Part shown: positions 1-8,504 of the stretch, piece by piece | How the letters are laid out: every line of letters begins with the position of its first letter | Numbering within the stretch: position 1 is the stretch's first letter | NCBI RefSeq assembly: GCF_003402975.1 | Contig: NZ_QURB01000002.1 | Location: forward strand, 165,061-229,060 | Direction of reading: 5' to 3' | From: Brumimicrobium aurantiacum | Lineage (GTDB): Bacteria; Bacteroidota; Bacteroidia; Flavobacteriales_D; Crocinitomicaceae | DNA: 64,000 nucleotides | The notes under the pieces: model-generated | What the model saw: only the letters and a program-made list of their open reading frames with translations | Databases searched by the model: none | What the model was told of the DNA's origin: nothing | Position numbers and translations under genes: made by a program

Positions 1-24
1 GGTTGTTGTAGGGGCGTTTGTTCT

Positions 25-74
25 GGTGGTTTTTGTTTTGTGCCTTTTGCCACACCCCCCAAACAAAAACCGCC
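25..74. repeat. Imperfect hairpin upstream of panB
   Basis: Bases 25-38 and 61-74 form 14-bp arms with one T-G wobble. A second 4-bp stem (39-42 with 51-54) lies inside, and a run of C fills 55-60. There is no U-tract on either side, so it is not a textbook terminator. It may end a gene left of the window or be a dispersed palindrome. Confidence 0.4.
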
Positions 75-120
75 CATACACAAATCCACCGAATTTCACC
101 CCCCATTTTGATTTGTTTAT

Positions 121-128
121 TACATTTG
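121..128 (+). promoter_or_regulatory. Bacteroidota-type -7 box for panB
   Basis: TACATTTG matches the TAnnTTTG -7 consensus of Bacteroidota primary promoters. It lies 19 bases before the panB ATG. No convincing -33 TTTG sits at the usual spacing, so the call rests on one box. Confidence 0.45.
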
Positions 129-147
129 TATCTAAAATAAACTGATT

Positions 148-963
148 ATGTCTGTACATAAAAACGTTAAACGTGTAACAACTCACGTTTTACAGGAAAT
201 GAAGGATAACAACGAGAAGATTTCGATGTTAACTGGATATGATTTTTCTATGGCTAAAATAATTGATTCAGCTGGAATTGATGTGATTTTGGTGGGAGAT
301 TCAGCATCAAATGTGATGGCTGGTCATGAAACCACTTTGCCTATAACATTGGATCAAATGATTTACCACGCTGCATCTGTGGTTAGAGCAGTAGAACGTG
401 CGTTGGTTGTTGTAGATATGCCTTTTGGTTCTTATCAAGGGAACTCTAAAGAGGCCCTTTCAACTGCTATTCGCATTATGAAAGAGTCTGGTGGACATGC
501 CGTGAAAATGGAGGGTGGACAAGAAATTATTGAATCTATTTCTAGAATTTTGACTGCTGGAATTCCTGTTATGGGACACCTTGGTTTAACGCCACAATCT
601 ATTTATAAATTTGGAACTTACGTTGTTCGTGCAAAACAAGAAGAAGAAGCCAATCGTTTGATTGAAGATGCAAAAGCATTGGAAGCTGCAGGTTGTTTTT
701 CCATTGTTTTAGAAAAAATACCAGCAGAATTAGCTGCACGTGTTGCCAAAGAAGTTTCTATTCCAATTATTGGAATTGGTGCAGGAAATGGTGTGGATGG
801 TCAAGTACTTGTTGTACATGATATGCTTGGAATTAACAACGATTTTAATCCGCGTTTTTTACGTAAATACCACAATTTATACGAAGAAATGACCAATGCA
901 TTTAAACAATATATTGGAGATGTTCGTTCTGGTGATTTTCCAAACGAAAAAGAGCAATATTAG
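148..963 (+). CDS. panB: 3-methyl-2-oxobutanoate hydroxymethyltransferase (PanB)
   Basis: Cytoplasmic enzyme of pantothenate/CoA synthesis. It transfers a hydroxymethyl group from 5,10-methylene-tetrahydrofolate to 2-oxoisovalerate to give ketopantoate. The 271 residues are the normal family length and the TIM-barrel motifs are intact: LTGYDFSMA (28-36), VGDSAS with the metal ligand D51, [10 protein letters not shown] with D90, KMEGG with E122, GHLGLTPQS (143-151), the catalytic-type glutamate in VLEKIP (about 189) and [11 protein letters not shown]. The ATG follows a TAnnTTTG box. The next gene starts two bases after the stop, so the two are probably co-transcribed although functionally unrelated. 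The identification is secure. Confidence 0.97.
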   Translation: MSVHKNVKRVTTHVLQEMKDNNEKISMLTGYDFSMAKIIDSAGIDVILVGDSASNVMAGHETTLPITLDQMIYHAASVVRAVERALVVVDMPFGSYQGNSKEALSTAIRIMKESGGHAVKMEGGQEIIESISRILTAGIPVMGHLGLTPQSIYKFGTYVVRAKQEEEANRLIEDAKALEAAGCFSIVLEKIPAELAARVAKEVSIPIIGIGAGNGVDGQVLVVHDMLGINNDFNPRFLRKYHNLYEEMTNAFKQYIGDVRSGDFPNEKEQY

Positions 964-965
964 GC

Positions 966-1664
966 ATGTCAGTAAATGTTATTTATGAGGACAATCACCT
1001 TATTGCGGTAAATAAATCTTCAGGTGACATTACTCAAGGAGATAAAACTGGAGATACACCATTACCAGATAAGATTAAGCTTTGGTTGGCCAAAAAATAC
1101 GATAAACAGGGCAATGTCTTTTGTGGCGTGATTCACCGTTTAGATCGACCAACTTCAGGTTTAGTTATTTTTTCGAAAACGAGTAAGGCGCTTTCTCGAA
1201 TGAATGAACTTTTTAAGAAAAAGGAAGTTCAAAAGGTGTATTGGGCTATTGTAGAAACTAAACCGGAGACTCCAAAAGGAACTTTACTGAATTATTTGAA
1301 AAAGAATAAGAAGCAAAATAAAAGTTATCCAGTGAGTAAAGGAACTCCTGAATCAAAAGAAGCGACTTTAGATTATGAATTAATTGCAGAAAGTGACCGT
1401 TATTTCTTATTGGAAGTTTATCCTAAAACGGGGAGACATCATCAAATTAGAACACAATTATCCAATATTGGCTGTGTAATCAAAGGTGATGTTAAATATG
1501 GTTCACGCCGATCAAATAAGGATGGGAGTATTTCCTTACATGCCCGAAAGGTTAACTTTATTCATCCTGTTAAAAAAGAACCTGTTGAAATTTTAGCCGA
1601 CGTTCCAAATGATCCATTGTGGAAATGGTTTGAGAAGGAAGTGGAAAAGACTGTAGACATTTAG
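966..1664 (+). CDS. RluA-family RNA pseudouridine synthase
   Basis: Converts uridine to pseudouridine in rRNA or tRNA; the target base cannot be told from sequence. The catalytic motif HRLDRPTSG carries the nucleophile aspartate D60, and YPKTGRHHQIRTQL is the second family hallmark. At 232 residues it is the short form without an N-terminal S4 domain, like the RluA/TruC-type enzymes of Bacteroidota. The first strand (VIYEDNHLIAVNKSSG) is complete, which supports the ATG chosen. It lies two bases downstream of panB. Confidence 0.92.
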   Translation: MSVNVIYEDNHLIAVNKSSGDITQGDKTGDTPLPDKIKLWLAKKYDKQGNVFCGVIHRLDRPTSGLVIFSKTSKALSRMNELFKKKEVQKVYWAIVETKPETPKGTLLNYLKKNKKQNKSYPVSKGTPESKEATLDYELIAESDRYFLLEVYPKTGRHHQIRTQLSNIGCVIKGDVKYGSRRSNKDGSISLHARKVNFIHPVKKEPVEILADVPNDPLWKWFEKEVEKTVDI

Positions 1665-1809
1665 ATGTTAGTCATTAGACTTTGTCTAACATCTAATTTT
1701 TTAGACATGCCAGTCTTTACGGTGAATTAAAAATCCGTGATAATCCGTGTTGCTTTCATTTATTGACATTTAGGATAAGAAAAAAGAGATTCCTCGTCGT
1801 TTCACTCTG

Positions 1810-1907
1810 TCGGGATGACAGTTTTCAGGGTTGAATAGGGGGAAAAGGAGGGGAAGCGAAGCTTTCCCTCCTTTTCCAGTTTAACTATAAATTAACTGTC
1901 ATCCCGA
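1810..1907. repeat. Nested inverted repeat, MITE- or REP-like
   Basis: The outer arms are a perfect 14-bp inverted repeat: TCGGGATGACAGTT at 1810-1823 and its complement at 1894-1907. Inside lies a 17-bp hairpin (1841-1857 with 1861-1877, one G-T pair, loop GAA) whose arms are purine-rich on one side and pyrimidine-rich on the other. The flanks are also partly symmetrical: GATTCCTCGTCG on the left, and on the right a sequence resembling its complement. This looks like an intergenic dispersed element rather than a terminator of the gene pair. Confidence 0.65.
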
Positions 1908-2035
1908 ACATCGAAGATGGAGGGATCTATTTTTGAATACCTAATAGTGTTGTTTATCGTTACCTTCGATAGGGAAAGATCTACAACCAATTCAAGGCTT
2001 CCATTAAATAGTACAAAAGGCTTCAAACAATTTCC

Positions 2036-2043
2036 TATCTTTG
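2036..2043 (+). promoter_or_regulatory. Bacteroidota-type -7 box for mnmE
   Basis: TATCTTTG fits the TAnnTTTG -7 consensus and lies 26 bases before the mnmE ATG. No clear -33 element is visible. Confidence 0.5.
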
Positions 2044-2069
2044 CAGCTTAAACAAATAGAACATTTACC

Positions 2070-3440
2070 ATGGCTTTATTAATCGAGAAAGATACAATCT
2101 GTGCTTTATCTACTGCGAATGGAGTAGGAGCAATTGCTGTTATCCGTGTTTCTGGTGAAGACGCATTGAAAATTACATCAGCTATTTTTTCTAAGGATTT
2201 AACGAAAGTGGATTCTCACTCAGTACATTTCGGTACGATAAGAGATGCCGAGCAAAAAGTCATTGATGAAGTCTTGGTTACTGTTCTAAAAGAAGGAAAA
2301 AGTTTTACCGGTGAAAATACTACAGAAATTGCTTGTCACGGTTCTTCTTACATCAAACAGCAAATTCTTAACTTACTGTTTAAAGCAGGTTGTAGAATGG
2401 CTAATCCTGGTGAATTTACCATGCGTGCGTACTTCAATGGACGAATGGACCTTTCTCAAGCAGAAGCCATTGCCGACTTAATTTCTGCCGATTCTAAAAA
2501 AGGACACGAAATTGCCATGAATCAAATGCGTGGTGGTTATTCTGATAAAATTGCTCATTTGCGTCAGCGATTGATGGATTTTGCTTCATTAATCGAACTA
2601 GAACTCGACTTTTCTGAAGAAGACGTAGAATTTGCCAGCAGAACAGAACTCAATGAATTAGTTGTAGAATTGAAAGAGAAGTTAACCCTCTTGACCGAAT
2701 CTTTTGCCTACGGAAATGCAATTAAACACGGAATTAGTACAGTTATTGCCGGTCGACCAAATGCAGGGAAATCAACTTTATTGAATGCCTTGTTAAATGA
2801 AGAGCGCGCCATTGTATCATCCATTCCAGGAACAACACGTGACACCATTGAAGAGCGTTTAACCATTGATGGGATTTTATACAATTTTATTGACACTGCT
2901 GGAATTCGTGAAGCAACCGATGAAATCGAGAAAATAGGAGTGGAGCGTGCCATGTCGGAAGTCAACAAATCCAACATTCTCCTTTATGTTTTTGATGCCA
3001 AAGAATTAGATAAGGAAACGGTTGAAAACGATTTAAAACGTTTAGAAAGAGAAGGATTGTCTATCGTATTATTGGCCAATAAAACGGAGGAAATGGATAC
3101 TTCGAAATTATCTTCGTACAGCGAAAAATATCCAATTATTCCTATTTCAGCCAAAAAACACCAAGGATTAGAGGAGCTAAAATTAGAATTAGCCAAATCC
3201 GCCGAAGCCCTTTCCACAGAAAGCGATACCATCGTGATCAACGCACGACACTACGAAGCCTTTTACAACGCCCTTGCCGACATGAATCAAGTAGAGAACG
3301 CCTTAGCAATGCAAATTTCAGGTGATTTATTGGCTATGGATATTCGCAGTGCCATTCGTCATTTGTCAAGTATTACAGGTGAAATTACCACCGATGATTT
3401 GCTGGGGAATATCTTTGCTAATTTCTGTATTGGGAAGTAA
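2070..3440 (+). CDS. mnmE: tRNA modification GTPase MnmE
   Basis: With MnmG it installs the (carboxymethyl)aminomethyl group on U34 of several tRNAs. The 456 residues show the family layout: an N-terminal tetrahydrofolate-binding domain (about 1-125, with SGEDALKI and the GEFTMRAYFNGRMDLSQAEA region), helical segments, and an inserted G domain with P-loop GRPNAGKS at 228-235, a PGTTRDT switch region, DTAG at 275-278 and an NKTE base motif. The C-terminus ends in CIGK, which provides the invariant cysteine. The gene is complete. Its last 18 bases resemble a known integration site, and the defence island begins just downstream. Confidence 0.98.
   Translation: MALLIEKDTICALSTANGVGAIAVIRVSGEDALKITSAIFSKDLTKVDSHSVHFGTIRDAEQKVIDEVLVTVLKEGKSFTGENTTEIACHGSSYIKQQILNLLFKAGCRMANPGEFTMRAYFNGRMDLSQAEAIADLISADSKKGHEIAMNQMRGGYSDKIAHLRQRLMDFASLIELELDFSEEDVEFASRTELNELVVELKEKLTLLTESFAYGNAIKHGISTVIAGRPNAGKSTLLNALLNEERAIVSSIPGTTRDTIEERLTIDGILYNFIDTAGIREATDEIEKIGVERAMSEVNKSNILLYVFDAKELDKETVENDLKRLEREGLSIVLLANKTEEMDTSKLSSYSEKYPIIPISAKKHQGLEELKLELAKSAEALSTESDTIVINARHYEAFYNALADMNQVENALAMQISGDLLAMDIRSAIRHLSSITGEITTDDLLGNIFANFCIGK
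3423..3440 (+). other. attB-like sequence at the 3' end of mnmE
   Basis: The last 18 bases of mnmE, TTCTGTATTGGGAAGTAA, differ by one base from the SGI1 attachment site as I recall it (last 18 bases of trmE/mnmE). The similarity partly reflects the conserved FCIGK end of the protein. I found no second copy in the window and no integrase, so use as an attachment site is inference only. Confidence 0.3.
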
Positions 3441-3754
3441 AAACTGATGAATCTGTTTTTACAGGGAGAGGTTTGAGGAGGAAGAGGAAGAGAAAGAGGT
3501 TAGTGAATACCTCAGAATTATAGCTCATCACTTTGATTTTCCTAAAATAAAAAAGCGGTGTATCGAGAAGTGGGCTGGTTTTGTTAAAAGTGACCTCTCG
3601 AAATTAGTTAACATCTTACTTTTATTATCAATTTTACTATATTTAGACCTTGCATCTGAATTACTATTGAATACCAAATAAGTACAATCTTTTATAAAAG
3701 TTTAGGAATAAGATAAGTAGATGTAAAACTTACTGATTTCAAATATTGAAATAA
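3441..3754. other. Intergenic junction between mnmE and the restriction locus
   Basis: The region opens with a purine-rich run (about 3464-3500). One plus-strand frame stays open from 3451 to the stop at 3679-3681. It encodes a glutamate run followed by a peptide containing FDFPKIKKRCIEKW, but has no ATG. It may be the decayed end of a gene lost at the junction. No promoter box or terminator was convincing. Confidence 0.35.
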
Positions 3755-5236
3755 ATGAATAAAGAAAAATTAACCCTCTCCCAACTGGAACAATACCTTT
3801 CAAAAGTAGCCTGGATTCTTAAAGGACCTGTTGACGCTTCTGACTTTAAAGTTTATATTTTCCCCTTATTGTTTTTCAAAAGACTTTCTGATGTTTATAC
3901 AGAAGAATATCAAACCATCTTAGAAGAATCAGATGGAGATGCTGAATATGCTAGTTTACCTGAATTTCACCGTTTTGAAATACCTAAAGGTTGCCATTGG
4001 AATGATGTAAGAGAGCAAACAAACAATGTTGGAGCGGCTATTGAACTAGCGTTGAGAGGAATTGAACAAGCCAATCAAGGATTGTTGTATGGTATTTTTG
4101 GAGATGCACAGTGGAGTAACAAAAACAAATTATCTGATCGTTTATTGACAGATTTGGTTGAACACTTCTCTCAATATGAATTATCCAATAGTTTGGTTGA
4201 TCCTGATATGCTAGGAAACGCATACGAGTATTTGATTAAACACTTTGCAGATTTAACTAACAAAAAAGCAGGTGAATTTTATACACCAAGGTCTGTTGTT
4301 CATTTATTGGGTAAAATCTTAGACCCTCATGAAGGAGAGAGTATTTATGATCCTGCATGCGGAACTGGAGGAATGCTTTTAGAATGTGTTGATCACCTGA
4401 AAGAAAACAAGGAAGATTATAGAACGCTAAAACTATACGGACAGGAAAAGAATTTGACTTCTAGTTCAATTGCTCGAATGAATATGTTCTTGCACGGTAT
4501 TGAAGACTTTCAAATAACAAGAGGCGATACTTTACGTCAACCTGCATTTTTTGATGCGGATGGTTTACGAACCTTTGATTGTGTGATTGCAAATCCTCCT
4601 TTTTCTTTAAAAGAATGGGGAGCAGAAAACTGGGCCAATGATCCATACGGAAGAAATATAGCCGGTGTTCCGCCAAAAGGAAATGGGGACATGGCTTGGG
4701 TACAACACATGATAAAATCTATGAACAGTTCTGGAAGAATGACTGTTGTTTTGCCACATGGAGCCTTATTTAGAAAAGGTGCTGAAGGAAAAATCAGAAA
4801 AGCATTACTGGAACAAGATTTATTGGAAGCAGTTATTGGTTTAGGTTCAAACATTTTCTATGGTACGCAACTGGCTGCTTGTGTTATGGTTTTTAAGCAA
4901 GTAAAAACAGCTGATAAAAAAGGGAAAGTGCTCTTTATTGATGCATCTGACCAAATACGTGTAGGCCGAGCACAAAGTTATCTCGAAAAAAAACATGTTG
5001 ATCAGATTTACACATGGTTTAGTGACTATAAAGAAGTAGAAAATTATGTTTCTGTTGCCACACAGGAGGACCTTAAAGAAAATGATTACAACTTGAATAT
5101 TCCACTCTATGTGGAGAAAATTATTGAAGATAACCTTCCTTCTGTTGAGGAAGCACTGGCTGATTTAAAGGAAGCATGGAGCGAGAGCCAGAAAGCTGAA
5201 AAGAAGTTTAAAACGATATTAAAAGAATTTATTTAG
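3755..5236 (+). CDS. hsdM: Type I restriction-modification DNA methyltransferase, HsdM copy 1
   Basis: N6-adenine methyltransferase subunit that acts with HsdS. At 493 residues it has the HsdM N-terminal helical domain (about 10-130, with FPLLFFKRLSDVY), a GEFYTPR motif before the catalytic domain, the SAM-binding motif DPACGTGG at 199-206 and the catalytic motif NPPF at 280-283. All key residues are present, so it should be active. It is the first gene of the locus, and the next gene begins at the base after its stop. It is clearly related to, but well diverged from, the second HsdM at 5893, so the pair is not a recent duplication. Confidence 0.95.
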   Translation: MNKEKLTLSQLEQYLSKVAWILKGPVDASDFKVYIFPLLFFKRLSDVYTEEYQTILEESDGDAEYASLPEFHRFEIPKGCHWNDVREQTNNVGAAIELALRGIEQANQGLLYGIFGDAQWSNKNKLSDRLLTDLVEHFSQYELSNSLVDPDMLGNAYEYLIKHFADLTNKKAGEFYTPRSVVHLLGKILDPHEGESIYDPACGTGGMLLECVDHLKENKEDYRTLKLYGQEKNLTSSSIARMNMFLHGIEDFQITRGDTLRQPAFFDADGLRTFDCVIANPPFSLKEWGAENWANDPYGRNIAGVPPKGNGDMAWVQHMIKSMNSSGRMTVVLPHGALFRKGAEGKIRKALLEQDLLEAVIGLGSNIFYGTQLAACVMVFKQVKTADKKGKVLFIDASDQIRVGRAQSYLEKKHVDQIYTWFSDYKEVENYVSVATQEDLKENDYNLNIPLYVEKIIEDNLPSVEEALADLKEAWSESQKAEKKFKTILKEFI

Positions 5237-5896
5237 ATGACTAATCAAGAATTAATTGATAATATTCAAAAGTACTATTCTGAAGCTCGTGATTCAGAAT
5301 ATAATCATAGTCAAATTACACGTGGAAGAAAACATTCAATATCTTCTAAAGTTGAAGATTTGTTCGCATATTTTCTATTAAAACAATTAGATAAAGAAAA
5401 TACTGAATTATGGGTAGACTACCCTATGACCTATAAATCTAAAACGAAATTGACGAAGAAAAACAACCCTTCTTCAATCACAATTTATCCCGATATAGCA
5501 ATTGTTAGAAATAATATTGTAACTGATGTTATTGATATTAAAATGGATTTGGGGTGGAAAAGGGATTTTGCCCCTACTTTGAATAAAGCATTAGAGGCAG
5601 TGAATGAATTGCAAAGTGTTAAAGTTGGTACTTATAAGAAAGTTGATGAGTTCGGAAATAAGACTAAAACAGGCTTTCCTATTAAATTTTCAAGTAAGTT
5701 AAAGTGGCATATCGTAGTAATAAGTGACCAAAACATTTCTCATCATCAAATGATTAAAAATGAAAGTACCGCTAGTATTTTATGTGCTGAATCAACATTG
5801 AATTTATACATTTTTACGCGTAACCAACATCCAAACGGTGGAATTCCTGAAATTCAACATGAGGAAATTGAACGATTTATTAATAACTCAAAATGA
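5237..5896 (+). CDS. PD-(D/E)XK-like protein between the two hsdM genes
   Basis: I do not recognise a named family. The 219-residue protein contains YPDIAIVRNNIVTDVIDIK, in which D86 and the D100-x-K102 pair sit at the spacing of a PD-(D/E)XK nuclease core (D-x13-D-x-K). An earlier acidic residue in SSKVEDLF could complete the site. There is no signal peptide or membrane segment. It starts directly after the stop of hsdM copy 1 and its stop overlaps the ATG of hsdM copy 2 by four bases (ATGA), so it is translationally coupled to both methyltransferases. It may be an accessory nuclease or a structural relative without activity. Confidence 0.6.
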   Translation: MTNQELIDNIQKYYSEARDSEYNHSQITRGRKHSISSKVEDLFAYFLLKQLDKENTELWVDYPMTYKSKTKLTKKNNPSSITIYPDIAIVRNNIVTDVIDIKMDLGWKRDFAPTLNKALEAVNELQSVKVGTYKKVDEFGNKTKTGFPIKFSSKLKWHIVVISDQNISHHQMIKNESTASILCAESTLNLYIFTRNQHPNGGIPEIQHEEIERFINNSK

Positions 5897-7359
5897 ACCA
5901 AAAACAACTAGAAAAATACCTCTGGGGTGCAGCAACCCAATTACGCGGAACAATCGACGCAGGAGATTATAAGCAATATATATTTCCCTTATTGTTCTTT
6001 AAACGCATTTGTGATGTTTATGATGAAGAGTTTGAAACTGCACTAAAGGAAAGTGATGGTGATTTGGAATACGCTGCTTTCGAAGAACATCATCATTTTA
6101 TTATTCCTAAAGGAGCGCATTGGAATGATGTAAGAGAAACCACTGTAAATGTTGGTGATGCTTTGCAAAATGCCATGCGTGAAATTGAAAAAGCAAACCC
6201 AGATACTTTGTATGGAATATTCGGAGATGCTTCTTGGACAAACAAGAACAGACTCTCTGATGAAACGCTTACGAATTTAGTGGAGCATTACTCTCAACAC
6301 AAACTGAATTTAGCGAATGTTCCTGATGACCAATTGGGTAATGCTTATGAATACTTGATTAAAGAGTTTGCGGATGATAGTGGACATACTGCTGCTGAAT
6401 TCTACACCAACAGAACAGTTGTAAAGTTGATGACCATGATTATGGATCCTCAACCAGGTGAAAGTGTGTATGACCCGACTTGTGGTTCTGGAGGATTGTT
6501 GTTGAATTGCGCATTGCATCTTAAAGAAGAAGGAAAAGAATACCGAACTTTAAAACTATACGGACAAGAAATAAACCTCATTACTTCTGCCATTGCACGA
6601 ATGAACATGTTTATGCATGGAATTGAAGAATTTAGCATTGTGCGTGGAGATACCTTGTCACGACCAGCGTTCTTGGAAAATGATGAACTGAAAAAGTTCA
6701 ATGTAATATTGGCCAATCCACCTTACTCGATAAAAGCTTGGGACCAAAAAGCCTTTGTAAATGACCCTTATGGTAGGAATTTGTGGGGAGTTCCACCGCA
6801 AGGTTGTGCAGATTATGCCTTCCAACAGCATATCCAAAAGAGTCTAGATGATAAAAATGGACGTTCTATTTCTTTATGGCCACATGGTATACTATTTAGA
6901 GATTCTGAAAGTGACATGAGACGTAAAATGATTGAAGATGATTTGGTAGAATGTGTGATTGGTTTAGGTCCTAACTTGTTTTACAACTCTCCGATGGAAG
7001 CGTGTTTATTGATTACAAAAAACAGAAAAGAAGAAAATAAAAAAGGGAAGGTGTTATTTATAAATGCTGTGAATGAAGTAAAGCAAGATAAAACAATGTC
7101 TTTTTTAGAAGAGAAGCACATTAACAAAATTTTTGGAGCATATAGTAAATATAAAAATATAGATGATTTTGCCGCAGTTGTTAATATTAAAGATATTATT
7201 GCGAAAAAAGGTAATTTGAACATTAGTCTCTATGTTCAGCCAGAAAAAAAACAAGGAGTTGGAGCTCTGCCCTTTGAAGAGTCTTTTGAAAACTGGATTA
7301 ACTCAGGTGAAAAATTGAAATCATCAATGGATGAATTATTTAAAATATTGGAAAAATAA
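5893..7359 (+). CDS. hsdM: Type I restriction-modification DNA methyltransferase, HsdM copy 2
   Basis: Second complete HsdM, 488 residues. The motif order is the same as in copy 1: FPLLFFKRICDVYDEEF near the N-terminus, AAEFYTNRTVV before the catalytic domain, SAM motif DPTCGSGG at 194-201 and catalytic NPPY at 275-278. It differs from copy 1 by NPPY instead of NPPF and by many substitutions throughout, so the two are ancient paralogues. Its start overlaps the previous stop and its own stop overlaps the hsdS start by one base (TAATG). With one HsdS, the two proteins could form a heteromeric M1-M2-S enzyme in place of the usual M2S. Confidence 0.94.
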   Translation: MNQKQLEKYLWGAATQLRGTIDAGDYKQYIFPLLFFKRICDVYDEEFETALKESDGDLEYAAFEEHHHFIIPKGAHWNDVRETTVNVGDALQNAMREIEKANPDTLYGIFGDASWTNKNRLSDETLTNLVEHYSQHKLNLANVPDDQLGNAYEYLIKEFADDSGHTAAEFYTNRTVVKLMTMIMDPQPGESVYDPTCGSGGLLLNCALHLKEEGKEYRTLKLYGQEINLITSAIARMNMFMHGIEEFSIVRGDTLSRPAFLENDELKKFNVILANPPYSIKAWDQKAFVNDPYGRNLWGVPPQGCADYAFQQHIQKSLDDKNGRSISLWPHGILFRDSESDMRRKMIEDDLVECVIGLGPNLFYNSPMEACLLITKNRKEENKKGKVLFINAVNEVKQDKTMSFLEEKHINKIFGAYSKYKNIDDFAAVVNIKDIIAKKGNLNISLYVQPEKKQGVGALPFEESFENWINSGEKLKSSMDELFKILEK

Positions 7360-8501
7360 TGGAAGCAGTATTAGAAAATATATTATCAATTGATAAATCA
7401 GATTGGAAACCGGTCAAATTTGGCGATGTAGTATTTGAACCTAAAGAGTCCAGTAAAGACCTAAGTGCAGATGGAATTAAACATGTGGTTGGACTGGAAC
7501 ACATAAGCTCTGAAGATATACACCTTAGAAACTCAAAAGGAATTGAAGAGCCAACAACATTTACAAAGCGCTTTTCTGTTAATGATGTATTATTCGGTAG
7601 GAGAAGGGCTTATTTGAAAAAGGCAGCTCAAGCTTCTTTTGAGGGTGTTTGTTCTGGTGATATAACTGTATTTAGAGCTAAGGATAAGCTGATTCCTGAA
7701 TTACTTCCATTTATAGTTAACAACGAGAAGTTTTTTGACTATGCGATTAAGCATTCTGCTGGTGGACTCTCTCCAAGAGTGAAGTTTAAAGATTTGGTTA
7801 ATTACGAATTCCTTCTCCCACCAAAAGACCAACAAGCTAAACTTGCTGAATTACTTTGGGCTATGGATGAGGTTGTTGAGAGGGAGAGAGAGGTTTTGAC
7901 TAAATTAACAATAGATAAAACTGTCAGTTTAAAAGATTTTTTTAAGAAGGACACAAAAGAATTTCAATTAAAGCAAATTGGAAAGATAATTACAGGATCA
8001 ACACCATCTACTAAAAATACAGATTACTGGAATGGAAATATTCAATTTGTTACTCCCTCGGATTTAGAGACCCAAATAGTTGTTGACAAAACAGAAAGAT
8101 ATATCACTGAAGAAGGGCTTAAAGTAACTAGGGAAATCCCACCTAATTCAGTCATGATAGTTTGTATTGCATCAGTTGGTAAAATGGGGATATCTTCTGA
8201 AACATGTGCCACTAATCAGCAAATTAATAGTATTATACCAAATAAGGATATAAATCCTAAATATTTGTACAATACATTAAGTTTATTCATACATAGAATT
8301 ATATCTAGAGCTGCAAATTCAGTTGTACCAATACTCAATAAAAGTGATTTTAGTCTAATTAAAATACCTCTTTTAGATAGAATAGAACGAGAGGAATTTG
8401 TCAAGATTGCTGAAAAATTTGATAAGTCAATTACTGATTTTAAATCCAGAATCACAAGCTCTCAATCGTTACAAAAAAGTCTAATTAACCAGATATTTTA
8501 A
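7359..8501 (+). CDS. hsdS: Type I restriction-modification specificity subunit HsdS
   Basis: Recognises the bipartite DNA target for the HsdM/HsdR complex. The 380 residues carry two target-recognition domains. TRD1 covers about 15-150 (WKPVKFGDVVFEP to NYEFLLPPKDQQ). TRD2 covers about 205-345 and begins with QLKQIGKIITGSTPSTKN, a typical TRD start. Each is followed by a helical spacer: KLAELLWAMDEVVERE in the centre and a C-terminal helix ending in SLINQIF. Both halves are intact. I saw no inverted copy of either TRD nearby and no invertase, so there is no sign of phase-variable shuffling. Confidence 0.94.
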   Translation: MEAVLENILSIDKSDWKPVKFGDVVFEPKESSKDLSADGIKHVVGLEHISSEDIHLRNSKGIEEPTTFTKRFSVNDVLFGRRRAYLKKAAQASFEGVCSGDITVFRAKDKLIPELLPFIVNNEKFFDYAIKHSAGGLSPRVKFKDLVNYEFLLPPKDQQAKLAELLWAMDEVVEREREVLTKLTIDKTVSLKDFFKKDTKEFQLKQIGKIITGSTPSTKNTDYWNGNIQFVTPSDLETQIVVDKTERYITEEGLKVTREIPPNSVMIVCIASVGKMGISSETCATNQQINSIIPNKDINPKYLYNTLSLFIHRIISRAANSVVPILNKSDFSLIKIPLLDRIEREEFVKIAEKFDKSITDFKSRITSSQSLQKSLINQIF

Positions 8502-8504
8502 GAA

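Larger units (their letters stand above)
1665..2069. other. Repeat-rich intergenic region
   Basis: This 405-base gap has no open coding frame I can support. It holds a copy of the AATCCGTGATAATCCGTG family (about 1730-1750), which recurs near 19,677-19,780, and a large nested inverted repeat listed separately. The -7 box of mnmE lies at its right end. Confidence 0.6.

Noticed and set aside
2708-3241. Two open frames antisense to mnmE
   Set aside because: They lie fully inside mnmE on the opposite strand, have no family-like motifs or promoter, and arise from its codon pattern.
7359-8501. Phase-variable HsdS
   Set aside because: There is no inverted partial hsdS copy and no recombinase nearby.
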